A DNA stretch of 64,000 nucleotides from Rhytidiadelphus loreus (lineage: Eukaryota > Streptophyta > Bryopsida > Hypnales > Hylocomiaceae): NCBI GenBank assembly GCA_947034895.1, contig OX344761.1, positions 22,394,863 through 22,458,862 on the forward strand, in the 5' to 3' direction. The notes under the pieces are model-generated. The model worked only from the letters and a program-made list of their open reading frames with translations, had not been told where the DNA came from and did not search any database. This document shows positions 46,142 through 56,200 of the stretch, one piece after another. The stretch's first letter is position 1, and each line of letters begins with the position of its first letter. Both the position numbers and the translations under genes were made by a program.

Positions 46142-49100
46142 GCTTTTGAAAAAGCAATGCACCAACGTTTTGCAATGATCGATGTCAATAAAAATCACAT
46201 CGCAGCTAAAAGAAAAGGTGCAGAAGAAAAGCTAAAACTCGTCAACTAACTTAAAATTATAACCGCACTGGACGAAGTTTACAATTTGTGGAGCGAAGTC
46301 ATTACGAATGCTGCACATGGGGAGCTCTTCGACCCTAATACTTCGATGAAGTTCAACGAAAAAGAGAACTGGAAACAAGAGAGTTACTCCCTCAACCGCG
46401 ACTTCTTCAAGCCTCTTGGAAATCTCAACTACAATGACCTCGAGAAGCTGGCAAAACACATCCTCAACCAATCTGGACCCAAGCGCACTAAAGATTATCC
46501 TAAGGTGACTATCAAGACCACAACTTCGGTGCTTGACAGTTGCTACAATACAAAGGAGTGGGTGGAAAGGCGCAAACGGAAGTAGCTAGTGAAAAGAGCA
46601 CTCCACGAAATTGACCCTGACCTCGGATTATTCAGCGCGAATAGTGAACTCATTGCCGCAAACTAGAGGGAATTCAAGCGAAGTCACAGCATTACAAGTG
46701 CGACAATGAATCTCCTCGTAGAGAGGCCGGGGGAAAAATTCTTTGGAACTAGAAAGCAACTTCGGGCCAAAAACATGACCGCGGAGTAGATATCACCACA
46801 AGCGGCAGAGTTCTTCAAGGTTTTCCTGCAGAGGAAAAAAAACTTTAAAACACAAACTGGGATCGCATACATGAGGCCCTATACCATTGGCACCAACACG
46901 TGGACCAAGTGGCCACAGAAGGCGTGGAACGCGGAGACCCAAAACCAGATAATGCTAGGCGTCATTGACTTCAGAAGTATTCCAGCCTTCCAGGGGCCTT
47001 AAAGAAAGAGAAGTCCAGTATTGAGAATCCTTTCTTCAACGTAGTCCTCACCTCCATGCAGAATGAGAAGAGTCCTCTACTTGAAGATATCAAGTCTTGG
47101 CTATTTATTTGTGCCGACGAAGTAGATCAGACCCAAGTATTGGCATACGTGGAGAAAAATGAGGTCCTCAAAACCTTCAGCTTGAAGTTTGCCGACTACT
47201 ACCTGGCCAAAAATGAGAGGTTGATGGACCTACCCGCAAACAACGCCAAGGCATTGAAGAAAGTGCTTTTGATATTCCTGTAGAGTCCAAACAACAATAT
47301 GAAGGCAAAAATACAAGCAGAGTTTGTAGCTCCTAATACCCCCGTATATAGAGATGCAAGAAAGTATAATGAGCTTCAATTTCGCTTGTATAACATGGAG
47401 CTTAGGATGGAATTCTATCTCTGGGTAGTACAGACTACAGACGTTTTGCCATCCCGGGTCGAGTGTGCTCTCAGTGTTTGCTGGAGCAAAATTGACATGT
47501 ACAGCGCTGGTAAGTGACATATCGCATTTTAGGGCACTCCCACCTGAATTGCACACCATTGCTTATGAATCTCTGCTTTAGTTTTCCTAGTATTATTTCC
47601 TTTGAAATGCATTTCAGGTTGCACCTACCTAAATTGCACGCTATTTGAAAGATTTCTAGATAAATTCAAATCATGTATTTGAATGCTTAAATCACTAAAC
47701 GCCTCTTCATATCAACGCCTTGTAGATGTGCGGTATGAATGTGTATGCATCAGTTCCCGATATTGAATCAGATATATGGAGCGACATTATTACTAAGGCA
47801 ATTGTGTTAGACAAAGACGATTTCTTGGCAACAGGATATCATGTCGATGAGGCATAGTATCCCACAGTTCCGGCGTCGCAAACAACATCAAGAACAATAA
47901 ATAGAAAATCAGCTACTGGTTCCCCAAGTAGCTGCGCAAGCAAAAAACAAGTGGTAGTCGATGAAGATGATGAGGAAGAAGATGAGGACGAAGAAGAAGA
48001 TGATGGTCTCGATGCAATGCCCACGCCACGTGCTTATTCATCGCAAGACATGTCGGGCTCATCAACTTCATTAGGTTTGCCTCCACCAACTGTTGAGGCT
48101 GCATTTCCACCCTCTCCTGTGACTCGAAAACCCCTGGCAAAAACAAGAAGGGTAGACGCAATGGATACCCTTGCGCAGACCTTGGCGTTTGTAATGCAGC
48201 AGCAAGAAAACATTCGACTTGAGAATTTGAACGAATGGGCGGAAAACAAGAGGCTCCACGAGGAGTCGAACAAGAGGATCGAAGGCCTTCTAAAGAGTTT
48301 TATGAACGAGACAAAGCAAAACAGGGAAATGTGGCAAAATTATATTACCGTCAGGCAAGCCACACCATTAGCAACGTTGAATCCCGCCTCAACTTCCCAA
48401 GTTCTTCTTCTCCAAAATCACCCCTCCATGTCAAGTGACGGTGCAATTTCCATTCCGCAGGGCGTTGAAGCAATAGTGCCTCCTCTTCCTCTTGGAGGAC
48501 CAATGCTTGATCCTCCTCCACCAAAAGAAGTTGTTCAAAGTCCTAAGGCACCATTCCAACATGCAGATGCCATAGTAGAAGAGAGTATAGGTACTGACGT
48601 CCAAGCACCAACAAAGATGGCAAAGGTGGTTGAGATAGGACACAACCTGCAGGTGGAAACAATTAAAGTAGTACAAGAAAGTGAAGGCGTTTCCACCGAC
48701 GATCAACAAGCAGGTTGTGCCTTGTAATCACTCGATGTCATTTGTTTCAGCTCGACTCGAGCTGATTTGATGTACATAGAGCATAGACAGTAGAATTGTG
48801 TTTTGTAAGATGAACTTCTAGGACATTCAACTACTTTGTTTGGAGCTTGAAAACTCATTTTTGTATAACCAAACTCATTTTCTTGAGGCAGTTATATATT
48901 GATTTCTTACAAAATATCATTTCATATTTACTGAATCGCAGGGCTTGTGACTTTGACAAATTTATCCGATCCCTCCTCACCTTCACATCTGTCATCCCTT
49001 CCACATATGACAGTTGATGATATTCCTCGGAACTTTGAAAACGCATCACGCGAAGAAAAGAAGAAGGTCAATCCTTCCGGACTGACGACAACATTGCATG

Positions 49101-49488
49101 ATAATTCCCTAGCTACCGGTGAATCCTCCCAGAAACAGGTATGGTTCGATTCTTATTCTATCTATCCTACATTTGGTAGGTGTACTTTGTTGTTTGTACT
49201 CATATAATTCTCAAGGACTTTGTTCTCTGTGATGTCGTCATGAATCTTCAATGAGGCCGTAGACGATCGTAACCGCTTCCGCATTCGTCTATTTGATAGC
49301 AGGGATTTGGCCCTCCATCTCGTCATGAAGAATCTTCGGAGGTTGTCAATCGGCCATTCAAGTCCAGGGTTGCGGACAAGTGGGTCAATGTTATCATGGA
49401 TCTAAATGGCATTCTATGTGTCTGTGAAGATTGGAAGTTGAAGGGGTTGTCTCACAAAAAACTCAGGAACTCCTCGGAACCACACTCT
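46142..49488 (+). pseudogene. Gene A, exons 2-5: unrecognised middle, acidic linker, HAD-like start
   Basis: Exon 2 (46142-47509) follows acceptor ATGCAG in phase with exon 1. Its frame is broken by TAA 46247 and TAG 46583, 46664, 46787 and 47281, and by one lost base near 46999 (FQG / ALKKEKSS). Exon 3 (47726-48712) has TAG 47855, an Asp/Glu run (about 47960-48005) and a Gln/Asn-rich coiled-coil-like part. Exon 4 (48943-49137) and exon 5 (from 49303) join in phase. Exon 5 begins a domain with WVNVIMDLNGILCVCED, recalling the DxDG/DLNG nucleophile loop of HAD/FCP1-like phosphatases. It is cut at 49489 by the terminal repeat of element C. The exon 2/3 phase does not match exactly, so a small indel or different splice site is likely there. 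No function can be assigned to the middle. Confidence 0.6.
47522..47641. repeat. Two element A palindromes in a gene A intron
   Basis: Copies at about 47522-47556 and 47607-47641 in the intron between exons 2 and 3. They share the GTGCAATTCAGGT-type arms with the clusters upstream of gene A and the DUF7869 gene. Confidence 0.8.
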
Positions 49489-49629
49489 CACTACAAGGGA
49501 AGCTGTGTAATAATCAACAAGACATTGACAAAATTTTGTTAACTCTTCTGTCAATTCGGAGGGGGTGATTCGGACAGTCAGTTGACAGGGTTTTGTTGAT
49601 TCAGTTGTCAATCCGGACAGGGATACACA

Positions 49630-50215
49630 TCACGGTTCTGCCTTCGTTCCTCCTTGCCATGCTGTCTTTTTTTTTCCATGTCAGCACATGCTTTGACTTT
49701 AAAAAAATACTTATAAACACTTCAATGAATTTCGGAGAAGCTTCCTTCACTTTGAATTAGGTAATGTTCTAAAAAGGTCTTATGACATTGTAAGTGCATG
49801 TGGCATTTTGAAGAAGTGACACGTATAGACAAAGCGGTAATTCTGGAATCCTTTCCCATATTTAGTTGCCTTTTTTTGCCACAAATAAAAATGTCCATTT
49901 ATTCAAGCTGTTTTCATTGTGACCTACAAACAAGAGTATTTGTGGTCCATTGACATACAATATGATCATAAATACCTAAAGAACAATGTTATGCTATATA
50001 CTTCCGTAAATGCTAACAATTGTCATTGTACTGTTATGCTATATGCTTCCGTAAATTGCTACTTAAACATGATAGTAATCTGCACTTGTTTCCCTCTTTT
50101 CAGATAGTATTGACATAAATCTCTACAATTTTTGTTTGTACAGAAACAAAACTTGTGCCGACATGCCCTCAACAGAAGACTCTTGAATAGAAAGTCCTAC
50201 AATAATGTAATGCAC
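49630..50215. other. Subterminal and 3' flank region of element C
   Basis: No gene. It contains a near-duplicate phrase TGTTATGCTATATACTTCCGTAAAT at about 49986 and 50031 and the 3' flank of gene C. Confidence 0.4.
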
Positions 50216-53200
50216 TCAATTGTTTCTAGCTTTCTTCCTGGGGCGACCTAGTTTGCGAGGCACAGTTCTCTCTTGAAATTCCATTCCATCTCCATCATCC
50301 TGCTAACATGCACATAATCAGTTTGAAACCACAACACTTCGATGACAGCTACAGACACTTGTATAGTGAAAGACGTATAATAAATGCTAACAATTGAGAC
50401 TATGGCAACACATTGAAATCATGGAATTCCTATTACCCAATAATGGTTGTAACACCTTCAAATTGTCAAGACTCACTTGTTGTGGTGCATCTTCACCTTT
50501 TTCATTCACTTCTTCTATAGTGATCTTTTCACTATCTCTCGCGTCTGTGGATAGCAATCCGTGTCTTTGTAGCCCTTCGAGGGCCTCTAAACGCTCAATC
50601 ATCTTCAACACTAGTGGATGCTGGGAAATTTCTTTTGCTAACAAGTTCATCACATCTCCTCTACTTCGTCCCTCACAACTTTCTCCACCAAAGTGTACGT
50701 CACCATTTTCTTCAACATTGACATCATTTCCTTGTCCACCATCGTCCCCTCCCGCTGCTGCATTATTGTTTTCTTTCCCAATGGATTCACTCAGGCGTTG
50801 AAGTTGCATACCGAATTGGAATTGCTATGGACTCCCTTGCATGACACTAAGATTCTTCAAATTTCTTTGTGAACGACCCCCATACCCTTTGTTGCGAGAC
50901 ATCTCCCTTTGGATTTCCTCAGGTTCTGGGGACCTCCTCAAACGTCTCCTCAATCTTTCCCAGACACCAACCTCACCTGAAGGTCCAGTTTTTTTGCCAA
51001 AGTTTATCCTAGCAGCATTAGCCCTACTACAGTTTTCAGACTTCATAATGGATGCTGGGCTTCGAAGTTGTCGTTCTAGAGATCGCCAAGTTCGATCAGA
51101 TATCTCCTCCGGTTTCTCTTCATTATTTTGTATTTTTTTCCAGATTTCAGCACGTCGCAATGTGACACCCCGAGCTACCACCTGCTTCACAAACTCGAAG
51201 TTGATTGTTGAACTATATTCCCACGTATGTTGTATCCAGTCTGCAATCTCAGCCACTGCACCATGTGGTTGTTTATTGATGTTTCCTATAGCTGGGTCAA
51301 GTATTCGAGAAAGTAACATAATCTCCTTCCTCCACTCACCCACTCCTGGACCATATGGCTTATGTGTATGTTCATCGACCATGAGGTAATTACGAGGCAA
51401 TCCTTGCTTGTGACGCCTGTCGCCTTCCCTGTTTCGTGCTGCTTATGCTTGTCTGCGTTCTTTTCTTTTTGTCGATTCATCAGCAACTTCCCAGTCTACT
51501 ACGGCCATCAGATTCTCTTCATCTGCATTATCATGCATTACATTTTCTTCTTCTCCATCTGACCTGCTGTGAGCCCCAAATTCGTCACTTGGGACTCATT
51601 GTTTTCTTTTTTTTTAGTTTGTTACAAATTAAGGCATAAAGTAATATAAAAAGCCCAAAAAAGAGTGTAGAACCAAAATAGGTATGTCATGTACCAGTAT
51701 AGCATTTGGTCATAAATAGCCTTTTATCCATAGATTACCCATAACACCCACTTGTATATAGGTTAGAACCCGTAATTAGTAGGAAACAATAGGGCTACTA
51801 GGAACTTACCCAAAATAGCCCAAACCTAGTGCATGTGACCATGATAGGCTAAATTAGTCTTAGGAGAGTTAGGGGGGTCCCCACGTAAATCTCCAAAGAT
51901 AGGTTCTAATTTCCCCATTCCACCGACGAAACATTAGGAATCCAAATTGTTAGCTTGCAAGTGTTACTTGTCCCAAGACAGGCCGCATGGAGGAATCCAC
52001 AGCCGCCGGATAGTGTTCTCGGATCTGGAACATGTCGGGACATCCACGGCAAAAAACATTCGCCAAGATTCCCTCACATGTGAAAGATTCCCTGACTGCC
52101 AGTGATTCAACCGAAGTCAGTTTTTCACCTCGCCACCAACTGTGTGCCAGAATAGCCCAAGACTTGGCACATGGCTTGGGGGACTCCATGAGAGGTTCCC
52201 CCAAAAGTCTCGGTTTTTTCTGATCTCCAAAGGATCTTTTTCCGAGCGGTCAACCGCCAAAGGCTACGTTGGGAAATTCATAGAAAATACCCAGGCCGCG
52301 GTAAAATCTCACTAAAAATTAGACTAGCATCTTTTATGTTAATAATGCGCCCCGACAAAAATCATGGAGTTCCAATAGCGGGAAGCAGCCGTAACTGACA
52401 ACATCCCCCCAATTAATATTTACGGCAAGATCTTTGCGGGGTTGACCGGCATCCCAGGAGCGTACGAAGTTGGAACGAAGACATCAAGGAGCCTTTTCTT
52501 ACTCCCTAGAGCCTCCCCAACAACCCTAGCTAGTTACCCAAGCCAAAAGAGGTAAACCCCAAAAGTTAGGTTTTTACCCTTTTAATTGGCTCCAGTTGGC
52601 ACTAGTTTCCGATGGGTTTTTTGTGATATAAATAGGGGGTAGGGGATCCTTTAGGCTAAAAATGGCATTCTGAAGCCATTGGCGCAATCCATTTGCAATT
52701 CCGAGCTAAACTCCAAAAGTTAGAGGTTAGGACCAGCGTAAAACCCAAAATTAGGTGAAAATCTCAAATTTGGATGAAAATCCGGATGGATGAGGTTACT
52801 CGTCGAGGGGGGGAGTGGGCCCTTGGAAACCTATAAAAGGGGGCCCTTCTCTCTCCCAAAATACCCCCAATACTTGTTTTGGGTCCGTGGGTCCAACCTC
52901 TCTTGGTTTTGGCAACTTTTGGCCAAAACTCCCTACGGTGTTTTTTGGAGCATTTCGCTCCTCCATGTTGTTGCAAGTTTAGTGTTGAAGGTCCTTGGGG
53001 GCCCTTCTTTCTTGTCTTGAAACTCTTGTGTGGCTTCCTTTTAAGTTTCTCACCGTCCCAAGTCAGTTGGGTGTCTTCATTCGTGTCTTGTACTAACCCT
53101 GGGACCACCCTCCACCGTACCTTGGCGATGCCGCTTTGGGGGGCTTCCAGTTCATGTATGTTATCTAAGTTGCACTAACCCTCCTTTACTAACCACGTCT

Positions 53201-56200
53201 CTTTCCGTATTTCGTTACTAACCAAGTCCATTACCTTTGCAATTGAGTCGAGTCCTTGTGTCCGTAGTTGGAAAAGAGTGGGGTAGTTACCTTCGGGAAA
53301 CAAAACTCTACCTTTCCTAGTGGTCTCAAGTCCTAGATGGTGTGTTAAAAAAGTGTCAGACGGCGAAGCTTTGAACCTCCAAAGTAGTGCTAAGTCCTAG
53401 ATTTGGTGTTAAACCCAAACCGAGGGCGGAGCTTTGAACTTACCGTCTAGTTGGTGCCAAAGTTTAGTCTCCTAAACGTGTTGGAGACAAACCAAAGTTT
53501 AGCGTCCAAAATTACGTCTTATAGTTCTACGATTGTTGTCAAGCCCCGCTTGGCTAGTTCACCAGGGTAGTTCTAAACCTTTGGGCACCCCCAAGGTCTA
53601 TAAATTGAACCCCTTAGCCAAGGGAAATGGGGGCATCGGGATAATGCCTCGTTAACTTAGTTCCTTTTTTTTTCTTTTTTTGGGTCGGTCTAGCCGCCCA
53701 ACCAGGCGACGGCCCAGCTAGGAGCCCCCGAACCAGCGGCCAGGAGCCCCCGAACTAGCGGCCAGGAGTGGCCCCCCAGCAGGCGGCCCCGACAGGCAGC
53801 GAGCCCAGCAAGAGGCCCCCCCAGCAGGCGGTGAGCCCAGCCAGGGCGACCCCCAAGCAGGAGCCCCCCGACCGGCAGTCAGGAGCCCCCGACCGGCGGC
53901 CAGGAGCAACCCCCCAACAGGCGGCCCCGGCAAGCAGCAAGCCCAGCAAAAGGCCCCCCCCAGCAGGCGGTGAGCCCAGCCAGGGCGGCCTCGAGCAGGC
54001 AGCGTACCCAGCCAGAGCAGCCCCCGCCCAGCCTTGGTCCAATCGGCCATTCTTTTGTTTTGGTTTTTTTTTCCCTTTTTTTTAGCTAAACTATATTAGG
54101 GAACAAAAAAAAGGAAGGGATGGAATTAGCAAAATAGGGTAGTATAGGGAATTAGGAAACAAACTAGGAAATAGGAAATAGGAAAGGGGTAGAATTAGCA
54201 AAATAGGGTAGTATAGGGAACTAGGAACCAAATTAGTAAATAGGGAAGGGGTAGAATTAGCAAAATAGGGTAGTATAGGGAATTAGGAACCAAATTAGGA
54301 AGTAGGGAGGGAGGAGAAGCCCTTGAAAGGGAGGAGATCCACCACCCACACTAAAAAGGTGTAACCCAAAAGACAAGGAGACGTTTCCATCTCACCTCAC
54401 TAACTCTCCCCTCCCAACCTACACATCACCACGTCCAAGTGCCATGGGGGGAGTGGGGAGGAAGCTTAAGTAGGAAGAGGACACCACCGATAGGGTAGAA
54501 AGGAAATCCGCCCCACCATTAGGGTGAGACGGGCGTAAGAGGTAGTTAGGTAATATTTGACTTTTAGATTCCTTCCGCATTAGGATAAGATGACGCGTAA
54601 GTGGTAGTTAGGACGTAGTTTGACCTTCCAAGTAGGTAGGTGTCCAACCCAACCCCGTCCATCAATGGGGCACGCGGGTTGAGGAAAAGGAGAAAGAAGA
54701 AGGGGTGGCATGCGCGGAAAGAAGTGCTAGTCTTTTGGGAACTACAAATACGTCGGAGCCAACCCAGAATACGGGGCCTACAACCCGCAAACTACCATGG
54801 TAGAAGAAGGTGAATTGACCGCCCTCCTCACGGGACACCATGCCGGAGTAAGAACCTGACCTCCCCCCGCGTCATTGGCCCGTTAGGGGTAAAAGTCTCA
54901 ACTAGGCCGAGAGCTATGTACCAATAGAGTCCACGTCAGGTCAAAAATAATGAGGAAATCTTAGAGTAGGCTTTGAGAGGTTTCCGAAAACATAAGACAC
55001 GTAGGAATCAGAGTTAGGATGCCCAAGATATCGATGGATGAAGTTTAGAGCCCAAAACGGATGAAACTTGGAAGTGTTCATTCACCCAAGTTGAGACTTA
55101 GGACTTAGATAGGAAATAGGGAGTCAGGTCCGTAGGTCAAATTTCACCCTCAACCAGATTTGGAAACCCATAGGAAACTATGGATGAAGTTTGATAGCCT
55201 CGCGGTCAAAACTTCATCCGCCCATAGCGGGTGATTAGAGAGTCCAATTTGAACGAGCCTTAGGTTTTTAGAAATGGCATGAGATAATCTTCTACCTTAG
55301 GACATTAGAATAGGATTGGGAAATAGGAAACACAAAAACATAGTATAGCCGGATAGTCAACTTAAGAGTCATTGGAACCACGATTAGAGGGTCACAATTA
55401 GGAACTTAGCAAAAAAGATCCATTGCTTGGAAGGCACAATGGATTGACGCTTAGACACCCATTAGAGTAGGACACTATCATAGAACTAGAACTTGGTTGT
55501 GTTCGCCGATTTACCAAGGGTGGATAAATAAGCGCCCACACCTGCCCGACATGGTGTCTTTTTCATCGTTGTTGTAGACGGCATATCGTTGTGGAGAAGA
55601 ATGCGGTTCCCATTCTTCATTTGGACATTCCTTCTGTCCATACTCGTCATCTTCTTCATCTGCCTGTAACTAAAAAAACACTTAACCAAGCAATGAGTAC
55701 TATTGAATAATACTTTCTATTTGTGAAATTTTAATCATTACCAGTAATAAGAAGACATTGCTCAAAACAACATGATTCAAATATGACACATACTATACTC
55801 CTGAAAAAAATAATTACCCCATTTGTAGGTCTTGAAGCAAATAAGGAGAAACAAGGCACTAACTTCATTTTCGTTTCCCATGGTCGTTGCTGTTAGTAAT
55901 GTCCGAAGACTTTCAGGAATGGCAATTGTTTGTCCTTTCCATGACAAAGACAAGCCATCCGTATTTTGTAGGATTGGTTCCTGGGGGCAGGATTCCACTG
56001 CACTTCGCTTCAGGACTTCATGATAACTACTTGCAGAATGTGCTGAATTTATAGACTCCCTCCTAACGCCTTTGTCTTCAATTACCATGCGCGGGTATGC
56101 GGGAATGGCCATTGGCATCGTAGTCATACGTGAATCGTTGCGGCTTGGTTCTAATCGCTTGACAAGTGAAGTTGCAGGACTCCTCCTTGTTGAATTCTGA

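Larger units (their letters stand above)
51593..55490 (+). mobile_element. Non-coding repeat family, copy 2, inserted in a gene C intron
   Basis: ACTTGG occurs on both sides (51587-51592 and 55491-55496) and could be a target duplication; the ends show neither inverted repeats nor TG...CA. The body has no coding frame. It shares collinear patches with 25.0-27.8 kb in the opposite orientation. Two TATA-like boxes lie at 52627 (TATAAATAGGGGG) and 52832 (CTATAAAAGGGGGCCC). A GC-rich duplicated block and an A-rich tandem repeat follow. It may be a solo LTR or a large non-coding retroelement. Confidence 0.55.

Noticed and set aside
30559..51563. Organism-wide reassignment of UAA/UAG to Gln as the main explanation
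   Set aside because: The intact gypsy gag and pol (about 2070 codons) and the DUF7869 gene use only CAA/CAG, and TAG outnumbers TAA 12 to 3 as CHG decay predicts. Kept as an alternative, not the preferred reading.
30559..51563. U-to-C RNA editing of TAG/TAA to CAG/CAA
   Set aside because: Known from organelles of some early land plants. These are nuclear-type genes with spliceosomal introns, so there is no reason to expect it here.
53718..54085. Overlapping Pro/Ala/Gly-rich frames on both strands
   Set aside because: By-products of GC-rich repeats that lack stop codons.
51587..55496. Firm target-site duplication ACTTGG for repeat copy 2
   Set aside because: A 6-base match can occur by chance and the ends lack inverted repeats or TG...CA. 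Reported only as possible.
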